Source: Spirochaetales bacterium (GTDB lineage Bacteria > Spirochaetota > Spirochaetia > Sphaerochaetales > Sphaerochaetaceae). Taken from it: a stretch of 32,470 nucleotides of DNA. The notes under the pieces were generated by a model. The model worked only from the letters and a program-made list of their open reading frames with translations. It was not told where the DNA came from and searched no databases. Below are positions 7,260-14,515 of the stretch, in pieces. Positions within the stretch are counted from its first letter, which is position 1. Each line of letters starts with the position of its first letter. The translations under genes were made by a program, and so were the position numbers. The DNA is taken from assembly GCA_017478205.1 (NCBI GenBank), contig JAFVDZ010000003.1, positions 1 to 32,470 of the forward strand. The letters are read 5' to 3'.

Positions 7260-8839
7260 ACTCAGAGGCTTCTCTTTCTTCTGCAATTGCTGCAGCAAAA
7301 AAGGGTGATACCATCAAGCTCTTCAGTGATTATGAAAGCGAAAATGAAGCACTTGTATTTGATAAGAGTGGTGTAGTTCTTGATCTGAACGAAAAAAATC
7401 TCACGCTTACAAGTACAGTAAACATCCAGATCAAGTCTGCTGTAACAATCAAGAATGGTGATATCGAGGCAGAACTTCCACAAGAAAGCAACAGTGCAAT
7501 CTATGGTCTTGCTGGTGCCGAAATCACTCTCGAGGATGTGGATATCACGGCAAAAGATGGCTATAACAAAATGGCTTATGCTGTTGCTCTCGTTGCAAGT
7601 GGAACAAAGGATGCTCCTGTTTCTTTGACAATTAAGGGTGGTACATTCAATGGTTATGTTGGTACTAATGGAAAATGTAGATACCAGAATATAACCATAG
7701 AGGATGGTATCTTCAATGGTGATGTATACTTCCCAGGCTATGGTGCATATGTAATCAAGGGTGGTGAATTCAAGAGTCTTGTCGAGATCAAGTCCGGTAC
7801 TCTTACAATCAATGGTGGTACATTCAGCAACACGATTGAAGAAACAGAAGGCAGTGCTGAATTTGCTCCAAATTTCAATGGCACAACAATGACCGGAGTT
7901 TCCCTTGGTGCTGTTGCTTATGCAGGTACTGTCGATGGAACTTCATATGGCCCAACACCAGCAATTACTATCACAGGCGGTACATTTGCTGGTTCTATCG
8001 GTCTTGCAAGCCAGGCAGCAGATGGCACATTGCCAACTGTCACATATGGTGATAACTTTAACGGCGAAGTTAAAACCACAATTTTTGTTGGCTCCAAGAC
8101 AGCTCTTGATTATGTTATAGGTAATATAGAGACTTCGAAAATAGTTCTCTATAAAGATATTACATATACAGGAAGGGTTTCCATTCCAACAGGCAAGACT
8201 GTAGATTTGGATTTGAATGGACATTTGCTGTATTCAACTAATGATGTTGCAATCACCAATGCGGGAACACTTACCATTCGTGATAACAGCACTGATAAGA
8301 CAGGAGAAGTAAGGGCTCAGGAATTCTGTGTAGGATTGCTGACTGGAAATGCAACCTGTACAATTGAAAGCGGTAATTTTACTGCTATTGATAATGCGGT
8401 TCTTGGTACTAACGGTACAAAAGGCCGAGGTGGAAACATTATCACTATAAATGGTGGAACCTTTACTGGAGGTATCACGTCATCTGGTTATGTAGCATGT
8501 GGTATCTATGCTCCTAATGATGACACTTGGACAATCAATGGTGGTACATTCAATATCACAGGTGGTGCAGGTATTGTTGCAAGAGCTGGTGTTGTAACTG
8601 TTTATGGTGGTACCTTCAATTGCTCAGGTAATACAACAGGAAAGGTTGGTGACTCAAGAGTTGTAGTTCCTTGTTCTGCTCTTGTATTCGATGAGTCTGC
8701 AAATTACCCAGGATTGACTGAAAATTCTAAGATTGTTGTAAATGGTGGTACTTTCAATACAACAAATGGTGTTGCTGCATTTACACTTGTTCCAAATACT
8801 GCAACAAGCAGAATTGAAGATAATAGAAATAAAGGTTGA
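6515..8839 (+). CDS. Repetitive beta-helix surface lipoprotein, C-terminal part after the frameshift
   Basis: Continuation of the lipoprotein gene in the -1 frame. The frame is open back to 6245, but the first conventional start codon is GTG at 6515, which has no good ribosome site, so 6245-6514 is also genuine coding sequence. The protein holds two very similar units of about 277 residues (see the two repeat entries), each built of short strands ending in motifs such as INGGTF, IKGGTF and INGGAF. A third, more diverged region (8090-8839) carries the same NGGTF motifs. This pattern is typical of secreted right-handed beta-helices or adhesin-like surface proteins. No catalytic residues or C-terminal sorting motif are recognised. 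The role may be polysaccharide or host-surface binding, which is a guess from fold and location only. Confidence 0.82.
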   Translation: MFDNDKSGVVLDLNKKTLTLTSTVNIQIKSAVTIKNGDIEAELPQKSNSAIYGLAGAELTLEDVNIKASAKSKMAYAVALLASGTSYETPVSLIIKGGTFDGYVGTNGKYRNQNITIEDGTFKGDVYFPGYGAYVINGGTFNSLVEIKSGSLTINGGTFNNTIEETEGSAEFAPNFNGTTMTGVSLGAVAYAGIVDEEGYYGPTPEIKINGGAFAGSIGLASQAADGTLPTVTYGDNFNGEVKTTIFVDSEASLSSAIAAAKKGDTIKLFSDYESENEALVFDKSGVVLDLNEKNLTLTSTVNIQIKSAVTIKNGDIEAELPQESNSAIYGLAGAEITLEDVDITAKDGYNKMAYAVALVASGTKDAPVSLTIKGGTFNGYVGTNGKCRYQNITIEDGIFNGDVYFPGYGAYVIKGGEFKSLVEIKSGTLTINGGTFSNTIEETEGSAEFAPNFNGTTMTGVSLGAVAYAGTVDGTSYGPTPAITITGGTFAGSIGLASQAADGTLPTVTYGDNFNGEVKTTIFVGSKTALDYVIGNIETSKIVLYKDITYTGRVSIPTGKTVDLDLNGHLLYSTNDVAITNAGTLTIRDNSTDKTGEVRAQEFCVGLLTGNATCTIESGNFTAIDNAVLGTNGTKGRGGNIITINGGTFTGGITSSGYVACGIYAPNDDTWTINGGTFNITGGAGIVARAGVVTVYGGTFNCSGNTTGKVGDSRVVVPCSALVFDESANYPGLTENSKIVVNGGTFNTTNGVAAFTLVPNTATSRIEDNRNKG
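7292..8090 (+). repeat. Large intragenic repeat, unit 2
   Basis: Second unit of the tandem pair. It differs from unit 1 mainly by substitutions and small in-frame indels in the region near 7550-7610 and near 7930, consistent with an old in-frame duplication that stays under coding constraint. Confidence 0.85.
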
Positions 8840-8858
8840 TCGCTTTATCTTTCTTCTA

Positions 8859-8894
8859 CAGGGATTGGGGTTTCTCAATCCCTGTTTCTTATTT
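8859..8894 (+). terminator. Intrinsic terminator of the lipoprotein gene
   Basis: A perfect 9-bp stem, CAGGGATTG (8859-8867) with CAATCCCTG (8876-8884), is followed by TTTCTTATTTT. It begins 20 nt after the stop codon. Confidence 0.85.
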
Positions 8895-8933
8895 TAAGCT
8901 ATTCTTTTTTCAATCAGAAAACCCATCTGGGTT

Positions 8934-9590
8934 CTACTGATCTATCTCATCTTCATATTCTTCAAGCTTCTGGATTGTGAATGGAATATTGTCTTCAGGA
9001 AGGATTTTGTCCTTGAAGTAGAACTTAGCTTCAAGAATCTCAAGATGCTGTATCTGCTTTTCCTGAAGCTTTGGACGCTCTCTGAAGAGGAGAACTACAG
9101 CTTCCCAGATGAAAACCCAGGAGATGATGTTGATAAATTCCAGGCCAAATAAATTAATTGCCATGCTAGGAAGTGAGTATATGAGTGCACTCTTCAAGAT
9201 CAATATCAGTGCACCTATAAAAAGCATCCAGAGGGCACTTCTCATATTCTCCTTTATCTGATCTTGGGTGTCGATGAATTCTTCCTGATAGTAGTTCTTT
9301 ATCGCCTTCCTGTAGATATTCTTTTCTAGGTCAGAAAAGTCTCTACCACTGATTACAAAGACAATTTCCTCATAATCATTAAGAGTCATGTTCAGAAGGT
9401 AGAAATTAAGTAGATATGCTGTCTCATCGCTGATTACAGGAACCCCTTCGATGGATAGTGGAGAGAGGAAAGTATCTGCATCATTGACATGCAGCCTGAT
9501 GACTCTTCTTCCCATGGAATCGACTTCATATGGTTCGAAGGTTTCAAGCTTCTCATTGAGTCTTTTCAATTTCCTTGAAATTTTGGACAT
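8934..9590 (-). CDS. Unknown two-helix membrane protein
   Basis: Family not recognised. The 218-residue protein has a charged, basic N-terminus with coiled-coil character (MSKISRKLKRLNEKLE), a soluble region of about 115 residues, two hydrophobic segments near residues 118-138 and 147-166, and an acidic, helical C-terminus ending YEDEIDQ. Both ends should lie in the cytoplasm if the two helices form a hairpin. The start ATG has GGAG 5 nt upstream within a longer AGGAGGAAGGAG stretch. A TATAAT-like -10 box on this strand (9615-9620) suggests its own promoter, though I see no good -35. It sits alone between the lipoprotein gene and kdgA, and the context gives no function. Confidence 0.8.
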   Translation of the reverse strand: MSKISRKLKRLNEKLETFEPYEVDSMGRRVIRLHVNDADTFLSPLSIEGVPVISDETAYLLNFYLLNMTLNDYEEIVFVISGRDFSDLEKNIYRKAIKNYYQEEFIDTQDQIKENMRSALWMLFIGALILILKSALIYSLPSMAINLFGLEFINIISWVFIWEAVVLLFRERPKLQEKQIQHLEILEAKFYFKDKILPEDNIPFTIQKLEEYEDEIDQ

Positions 9591-9650
9591 CTGAACTCCT
9601 TCCTCCTTTTATTCATTATATGGGATATTCAATTAATTTTTCCACACCTC

Positions 9651-9681
9651 AAAAAAACAGGATCTGGAAAACCAGACCCTG
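9651..9681 (-). terminator. Intrinsic terminator of kdgA
   Basis: On the minus strand CAGGGTCTGG pairs with CCAGATCCTG (one G-U) around a TTTT loop (9658-9681), then seven T (complement of 9651-9657). It lies 27 nt after the kdgA stop. Confidence 0.88.
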
Positions 9682-9707
9682 ATTTGAATTAAAGATTCAA
9701 ATGTTTA

Positions 9708-10670
9708 TCAACCCTTTGTGAGGTGGATTGCAAAACCGTTGACTTCTTCGTTGAGATAGATGAACTTTGTCTTTCCCTTCTCATCAAGCTTGCGAGTTGA
9801 TTCATCAACTGTGAAGCCCTGAGTCTTGAGGTAAGCGATAGTTCTATCGAGGTCATAGCACTTGTAAGCAAGGTGACCCTTAGCGCCTCTACCTTCATGT
9901 GGGATAAGCTCGATTGCCTTGTTCATGAAGATTGTAGAACCTCTGTTGATATCCATTCCCATCTTTGCGAGAGTCTCTGCACCCTTTTCATTGCTATCAG
10001 CATTGTCAGCATAGATACCAACGTGTACGAATTCGAGGCCCTGTACCTTCTGGACAGCTTCTCTACAAAGTCTTGTGATTTCATCCCACTGGCAGTTGTT
10101 GATAAGCTCTGGCTTTACCATCCAGGAACCACCAATTGCGAGTACGTTTGGAGTCTTTGCGTAGTCAGCAAGGTTAGATGGGCTAATACCACCAGTTGTC
10201 ATGAACTTGACCTGCTTGAATGGGCCACCAAAGTTCTTGAGCATGTTGACACCACCAGATGCCTCTGCTGGGAAGAACTTGAGAACATTGAGACCAAGAG
10301 AAAGACCCTGTTCGATTTCAGAAGGAGTACATACACCAGGAGTGATAGGTACGTTGTTCTCGTTACACCACTTTACTGTGTCAGGATTGAGACCAGCAGA
10401 TACGATGAACTTTGCACCAGCCTTGACAGCCTTCTCTGCGAGCTGTGGGTTGATTACAGTACCAGCACCAACAACCATTTCTGGGAATGCTGCTGTCATG
10501 TTCTTGATAGCCTGCTCAGCTGCTGCTGTTCTGAAGGTAACCTCTGCGCATGGGATACCACCATCGATCATAGCCTTTGCAAGAGGTACTGCCTTTTCAG
10601 CATCCTCGATAGCTACTACAGGTACAATTGCGAGTTCGTGAAAAAATTTGAAAAGTTCTTCCTTTGTCAT
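9708..10670 (-). CDS. kdgA: KDPG/KHG aldolase fused to a C-terminal VOC (glyoxalase-like) domain
   Basis: Residues 1-210 form a class I 2-keto-3-deoxy-6-phosphogluconate aldolase, splitting KDPG into pyruvate and glyceraldehyde-3-phosphate, the last step of the uronate pathway. Visible features are E43 in AEVTFRT, the Schiff-base lysine K131 in LKFFPAEAS, the phosphate-binding MTTGGISPSN and AIGGSWM. Residues about 213-320 form a second domain of the vicinal oxygen chelate type (FVHVGIYADNADSNEKGAE, then GHLAYKCYDLDRTIAYLKTQ, and a FAIHL end). Standard aldolases are about 210 residues, so this is a true fusion. The VOC half may bind a metal or an oxo-acid, but its reaction is unknown. AGGAG lies 7 nt before the ATG. 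The divergent palindrome at 10732 suggests control by the local IclR regulator. Confidence 0.93.
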   Translation of the reverse strand: MTKEELFKFFHELAIVPVVAIEDAEKAVPLAKAMIDGGIPCAEVTFRTAAAEQAIKNMTAAFPEMVVGAGTVINPQLAEKAVKAGAKFIVSAGLNPDTVKWCNENNVPITPGVCTPSEIEQGLSLGLNVLKFFPAEASGGVNMLKNFGGPFKQVKFMTTGGISPSNLADYAKTPNVLAIGGSWMVKPELINNCQWDEITRLCREAVQKVQGLEFVHVGIYADNADSNEKGAETLAKMGMDINRGSTIFMNKAIELIPHEGRGAKGHLAYKCYDLDRTIAYLKTQGFTVDESTRKLDEKGKTKFIYLNEEVNGFAIHLTKG

Positions 10671-10726
10671 TCGAATGCTCCTTAAATAACGATTAGATCT
10701 AATGTATAAATGATACCACGGGTTAT

Positions 10727-10756
10727 TTGAAAATGGAACGATGTTTCAATAATAAT
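10727..10756 (+). promoter_or_regulatory. Candidate promoter of the GDSL esterase gene
   Basis: TTGAAA (10727-10732) and AATAAT (10751-10756) are 18 nt apart. The operator-like palindrome fills the spacer, so a bound repressor would directly exclude RNA polymerase. Confidence 0.45.
10732..10750. promoter_or_regulatory. Operator-like palindrome, KdgR-type, kdgA/GDSL esterase control region
   Basis: AATGGAACGATGTTTCAAT matches, at 15 of 19 positions, the perfect palindrome at 16107-16125 read on its complementary strand (AATGAAATGGTGTTTCATT). IclR-family regulators of the KdgR group are known to bind GAAA-N5/6-TTTC boxes of this form. It sits midway between two divergent genes of the same pathway. 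Confidence 0.65.
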
Positions 10757-10794
10757 TATGTCACCAGTGTAAAACCTGAAAAAAGGAGCTTCGA

Positions 10795-11442
10795 ATGAGA
10801 AAAATGCATCTTTTTGGAGATTCAACCTGTGCTGAAAAGGCTATAGACAAGAGACCAGAAACAGGGTGGGGAGAAAAGCTCATAGACTTTCTTGGTCCCG
10901 ATTGGCGTGTTTGCAACAATGCAAAAAATGGCATGTCCACAAAGAGCTGTCTCGATTCAGGAACCTTTCTTTCTGGTCTTGAAAGAGTTGAAAAGGGTGA
11001 TGTTGCCATAATTGAGTTTGGCCACAATGATAGCAAGGAAGATCCTTTGCGTAGAACAGAGCCTTGGACAAGCTATCAGGAAAATCTTACATACATGAAA
11101 GATGAACTTGAAAAGAGGGGTGCAAAGGTAATCTTCCTTTCTCCTATCACCAGGAGACTTTTCAAGGATGGGCATATATATAATAGCCATGGAGAATATC
11201 CAGAAGCCATGAAAGCTCTCTCTTCAAGACTTGGGGTTCCTTTTGTTGATATGAACAAAAAGACTATGGCCTTCTTTGATTCCTTAGGTGATGAAGGCTC
11301 AAAGAGATATTTCATGAATTTCCCTTCAGGGATATATCCAAATTATCCAGAAGGGAAGAGTGATAATTCACATCTTAGGCCAGAAGGTGCTCTTTTGATC
11401 GCATCCATGGTCTATGAAGAAATAGTGGATTTTATCAAGTAA
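10795..11442 (+). CDS. GDSL/SGNH rhamnogalacturonan acetylesterase-like hydrolase (CE12 type)
   Basis: SGNH-fold esterase likely to remove acetyl groups from pectic oligosaccharides so that GH28 and GH105 enzymes can act. The four SGNH blocks are present: FGDST with nucleophile S10, the Gly block NNAKNGMS (G46), the oxyanion Asn block GHND (76-79), and the catalytic dyad D190/H193 in SDNSHL. Length (215 residues) and order match the RhgT/YesT-type CE12 group. No signal peptide is seen, so it is cytoplasmic. The ATG has AGGAG 6 nt upstream; a second ATG 9 nt later is a less likely start. It faces kdgA across a shared operator and is probably co-induced with it. Confidence 0.88.
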   Translation: MRKMHLFGDSTCAEKAIDKRPETGWGEKLIDFLGPDWRVCNNAKNGMSTKSCLDSGTFLSGLERVEKGDVAIIEFGHNDSKEDPLRRTEPWTSYQENLTYMKDELEKRGAKVIFLSPITRRLFKDGHIYNSHGEYPEAMKALSSRLGVPFVDMNKKTMAFFDSLGDEGSKRYFMNFPSGIYPNYPEGKSDNSHLRPEGALLIASMVYEEIVDFIK

Positions 11443-11444
11443 AG

Positions 11445-11473
11445 TAGACAAATAGAATCTAAAGGAATATCCT
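11445..11473 (+). promoter_or_regulatory. Candidate tRNA-Val promoter
   Basis: TAGACA (11445-11450) and TATCCT (11468-11473) are 17 nt apart. Transcription would start near 11480, 4 nt before the mature tRNA. Confidence 0.45.
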
Positions 11474-11483
11474 TATTTTTATC

Positions 11484-11555
11484 GGGACCGTAGCTCAGCG
11501 GGAGAGCACTTCCTTCACACGGAAGGGGTCACCAGTTCAATCCTGGTCGGTCTCA
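11484..11555 (+). tRNA. tRNA-Val (anticodon CAC)
   Basis: A full cloverleaf can be folded. The 7-bp acceptor is GGGACCG/CGGTCTC (one G-U), the D stem GCTC/GAGC, the anticodon stem CTTCC/GGAAG with loop TTCACAC (anticodon CAC at 11516-11518, reading GUG), a 5-nt variable region, and the T arm ACCAG-TTCAATC-CTGGT. The discriminator is A. The 3' CCA is not encoded, so it must be added after transcription. Confidence 0.97.
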
Positions 11556-11561
11556 ATGGTG

Positions 11562-11590
11562 GGAGGCCGAGAGGCTTCCTTTTCTTTTTT
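11562..11590 (+). terminator. Intrinsic terminator after tRNA-Val
   Basis: GGAGGCC (11562-11568) pairs with GGCTTCC (11573-11579) around a GAGA loop with one G-U, followed by TTTTCTTTTTT. Confidence 0.88.
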
Positions 11591-11616
11591 ACAAATCTAT
11601 TTTCTGGAGGTGTCTT

Positions 11617-12327
11617 ATGGTGAAGTTCGTTTCAGTTATTCTTCTCTCCTCTCTATTGCTAGTCTCATGTCAGAGCTACAGTGCAGCAAGTGATGTAGCA
11701 ACAGTTTCTGTGACTTCTTCTGCCTCTGTCATGATCGAAGCAGACACTGCTTCCTTCACGATTAGTGCAGAATCTGTCAGAAAGAGCTCAGAGGAAGCAA
11801 GGAAGGATAGCTCAAGGCTTATAAATAGAGCAGTTGATATTCTTGTCAGTGAATTTGGTGTTGATAAAAATAACCTCACTACAAGTCAGATGACAAACTC
11901 TCCTTATTATGATTGGGAGAGTGGAAGAAGAGAGCTGGTGGGGCAGATAGCAAGGCAGAGCGTAGAAGTTACTATCTCTTCTCTTGATAGAGTTGGTCTC
12001 ATGTATGACCGTCTTTCAGCTGTCGATGGATTATCTGTTTCATCGATCAACTTCTTCAAGAAAGATACAGCTAAGGATATGAGCGAAGCGAGAAAGCTTG
12101 CAGTAAGTGAAGCAAGGAAGAAGGCTGAAGATTATGCTGAAGGCTTAGGCCTTCAGGTCGTTGGTGTTGTTTCGATTACAGATGGTTCTGTTTCAAATGT
12201 TGCAAGGTTCAACAGTGGAGCAATGCTTGAAGCAAAGGCTACTGGCATCTCCTACGATTCTTCTGAGTATTACAGAGGAGATCTATCTGTCACAGATACA
12301 GTTTCAATAGTTTTCAGTTTGAAATGA
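11617..12327 (+). CDS. SIMPL-domain (DUF541) lipoprotein
   Basis: Exported lipoprotein: MVKFVSVILLSSLLLVSC gives an LVSC lipobox with Cys18. The mature part is a single SIMPL (DUF541, BP26/OMP28-like) domain, shown by the opening VATVSVTSSASVMIEADTAS, a central helix with SRLINRAVDILV, and the closing LAVSEARKKAEDYAEGLGL. The 236-residue length is normal. SIMPL proteins form oligomeric periplasmic or surface structures and are linked to stress tolerance, but no biochemical role is established. GGAGGT lies 6 nt before the ATG. It runs alone behind the tRNA terminator. Its TGA stop is directly adjacent to the stop of the convergent IclR gene, with no spacer or terminator. Confidence 0.92.
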   Translation: MVKFVSVILLSSLLLVSCQSYSAASDVATVSVTSSASVMIEADTASFTISAESVRKSSEEARKDSSRLINRAVDILVSEFGVDKNNLTTSQMTNSPYYDWESGRRELVGQIARQSVEVTISSLDRVGLMYDRLSAVDGLSVSSINFFKKDTAKDMSEARKLAVSEARKKAEDYAEGLGLQVVGVVSITDGSVSNVARFNSGAMLEAKATGISYDSSEYYRGDLSVTDTVSIVFSLK

Positions 12328-13071
12328 TTATGGAAGGTAGCCAAGGATTTCAGAGATATCAGAAGTGGTCTTCATGATTTTCTTGGCTATGTTCTCAATT
12401 TCACTCTTCTCGAGCCTGAATACAGGGAAGGAGACAGATAATCCTGCAACTACCTTTCCTGTATGATCTTTGATACCGGATGCGATACAGATTGTGCTCT
12501 CTTCATGCTCTTCATTATCAATTGCATATCCTTGCTCTCTGACAACTTCAAGCTCTTTGATAATCGCATCTTTTGTCCTTAGAGTCTTTTCTGTGAAAGG
12601 AATTAGAGAGACGGAGTTGAAATAGCGCTTGAGCTCTGCATCACTCTTGCTTGCAAGCAATATCTTGCCGATAGCAGTACAATATAGTGGAATTGTCTTT
12701 CCTACTCTTGAGTACATTCTGAGAGTGTAGGAGGACTCCCTTTTAATTACATATACAGCCTTGTTATCTTCTTCGATTCCTACATGGACAGTCTCTCCAA
12801 GTTCCTCGCAAAGGGCCTTTGCGAAGGGCTGTGCCTTGGTGATCATGTCTACATGCTTCAATGCCTTGGAACCGATAGAGAAGAGGCGCAGTGTCAGGGA
12901 GTAGCAGTCTGCATCATCCCTGGACACATAGCCTAATGAAATAAAGGAGGAAAGGAAACGCAGGAGAGTTGCCTTTGGAAGATTCGTCTCTTTTGAAAGA
13001 TTTTCCAGGTTTGTGGAGCCAGAGTGTGCGAGTACCTCAAGAATGGTCATCGTTCTGACAACTCCATTCAT
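12328..13071 (-). CDS. IclR-family transcription regulator, KdgR-like
   Basis: An N-terminal winged helix (residues about 1-65: ILEVLAHSGSTNLENLSKET, then LPKATLLRFLSSFISLGYV) is followed by an IclR effector domain (VHVGIEEDNKAVYVIKRESS, IPLYCTAIGKILLA, AIDNEEHEESTICIASGI, VAGLSVSFPVFR). I start at the ATG at 13071 (247 residues, the usual family length). Longer frames overlap uxaC by up to 95 nt, and a TTG near 13110 with GAGG upstream is a possible alternative. It follows uxaC by 43 nt, making it the third gene of uxaA-uxaC-iclR. Context and the two palindromes at 10732 and 16107 suggest it represses the pectin/uronate genes and itself, with a KDG-like inducer. The inducer and sign of control are inference. 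Confidence 0.9.
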   Translation of the reverse strand: MNGVVRTMTILEVLAHSGSTNLENLSKETNLPKATLLRFLSSFISLGYVSRDDADCYSLTLRLFSIGSKALKHVDMITKAQPFAKALCEELGETVHVGIEEDNKAVYVIKRESSYTLRMYSRVGKTIPLYCTAIGKILLASKSDAELKRYFNSVSLIPFTEKTLRTKDAIIKELEVVREQGYAIDNEEHEESTICIASGIKDHTGKVVAGLSVSFPVFRLEKSEIENIAKKIMKTTSDISEILGYLP

Positions 13072-13114
13072 TAAATTCTTATCTTCTGTCGTTTCCTTAG
13101 CCTTTCCCAAAAAA

Positions 13115-14515
13115 TTAGCCCTCGAAATACTTCTGTGCGTTGTTGAAGCAGATATCCTCAACGATTCTTCCGAGAACATCCATATCAGCAGGAAGCTGAC
13201 CATCTTCAACCCAGTTACCGATTATATTACAGAGTATCCTTCTGAAATATTCGTGTCTAGAGTAGGAGAGGAATGATCTAGAATCTGTGAGCATACCAAC
13301 GAAGCGTGAGAGAACGCCGAGGCTAGCAAGAACTCTGATCTGCTCGGTCATGCCGTCATAGTGATCACAGAACCACCATGCAGAACCAAGCTGCATCTTT
13401 CCTGGGATACCGCCCTGATAGCAACCCATCAAGGTTGTGAGTGGGTAGTAATCTTTTGGATTGAGGGAGTAGAAGATTGTCTTTGGTACTTCGTCTGTCT
13501 CAGAGAGAGCGCCGAAGAAGATTGATGTACCTTCGATAAGCTCCTTGTCATGGGAAGCATCGTAACCAGTATCTGGACCGAGCTTTCTGAACATGACGTG
13601 GTTGTTGTCTCTGATAGAAGCGAAATGCAGCTGCATAGCGATACCAAGCTTGTTGTATGCCTTTGCAAGGACTGTGAGGATATATGTCATGTATCCATCG
13701 ATCTCAGTCTCTGTCAAAGCATCGCCATTCATCTTCTTCTGGAAGATTGCGTTGACTTCGTTGATTGGAAGGAAGGTGTGTGGGCAGGTGACAAGAGCGT
13801 GGTCAGATGCACGGCAACCAAGGGACTTGAAGAAGTCGAGTCTCTCAAGAAGTGCCTTTGCAACATCCTCTGCAGTGTTGAGAGGGTAGCCGACAACCTT
13901 TGAAAGCTTTGAAATATATTCAGCAAAATCTGGCTTCTCAATGTGGAGTGCCTTATCTGGGCGGTAGGAAGGGATGACCTTTGCAGGACACTTTCCTGCA
14001 TCGCGGATTAGGATGTGCTGATCGAGAGGATCTGCTGGGTCATCAGTTGTACCTACTGCGTAGACTTTGAACTTCTTGAAGATACCATAGACGTTGAGAT
14101 CTGGGTCGGTTGCAAACTTCTCGTTAGCTTCGTCGTAGATCTTCTTTGCATTCTTTACATTGAATACATCGTAAATTCCGAAGTATCTCTGAAGCTCAAG
14201 GTGAGTCCAGTGATAGAGTGGGTTTCCAATGAGGTTTTCCATTGTGCCTGCCCATGCAACGAACTTGTCATATGGGTCTGCGTTTCCAGTGATAAGTTCT
14301 TCTGGAACGCCGTTGGATCTCATCTGTCTCCACTTGTAGTGGTCACCACCGAGCCAAGCATCTGTGATGGTTGTGAATCTCTTGTTCTCAGCAATCTGAG
14401 AAGGGATGAGATGACAGTGATAGTCGAAAAGAGGCATGTTCTTTGCATGCTCGTGGAAAAGTACCTCAGCAGTCTTAGTCTGCAAGAGGAAGTTTTCGTC
14501 CATAAACTTCTTCAT
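13115..14515 (-). CDS. uxaC: Uronate isomerase
   Basis: UxaC interconverts D-galacturonate and D-tagaturonate, and D-glucuronate and D-fructuronate, opening the hexuronate pathway. The 466-residue protein belongs to the amidohydrolase superfamily; the metal-binding motif DYHCHLIPSQIAENKRF holds H33 and H35. Other family blocks are WAGTMENLIGNPLYHWTHLELQRYFGI (beginning around residue 90), GTTDDPAD, SYRPDKAL, MQLHFASIRDNN and SLNPKDYYP. GGAG is 7 nt upstream of the ATG. Its start overlaps the uxaA stop as ATGA, so the two are translationally coupled. The product would feed a tagaturonate reductase (UxaB) that is absent from this window. Confidence 0.97.
   Translation of the reverse strand: MKKFMDENFLLQTKTAEVLFHEHAKNMPLFDYHCHLIPSQIAENKRFTTITDAWLGGDHYKWRQMRSNGVPEELITGNADPYDKFVAWAGTMENLIGNPLYHWTHLELQRYFGIYDVFNVKNAKKIYDEANEKFATDPDLNVYGIFKKFKVYAVGTTDDPADPLDQHILIRDAGKCPAKVIPSYRPDKALHIEKPDFAEYISKLSKVVGYPLNTAEDVAKALLERLDFFKSLGCRASDHALVTCPHTFLPINEVNAIFQKKMNGDALTETEIDGYMTYILTVLAKAYNKLGIAMQLHFASIRDNNHVMFRKLGPDTGYDASHDKELIEGTSIFFGALSETDEVPKTIFYSLNPKDYYPLTTLMGCYQGGIPGKMQLGSAWWFCDHYDGMTEQIRVLASLGVLSRFVGMLTDSRSFLSYSRHEYFRRILCNIIGNWVEDGQLPADMDVLGRIVEDICFNNAQKYFEG

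Noticed and set aside
9873-10685. Long plus-strand frame opposite kdgA
   Set aside because: It is cysteine- and serine-rich with no ribosome site and mirrors kdgA codon use; kdgA motifs are unambiguous.
11484-11590. tRNA-linked integration site
   Set aside because: No integrase, no duplicated tRNA 3' end and no compositional break follow; a normal terminator ends the tRNA transcript.
13072-13209. IclR start up to 95 nt inside uxaC
   Set aside because: The extra residues do not look like an IclR N-terminus and would overlap the uxaC end; the ATG at 13071 gives the usual length.
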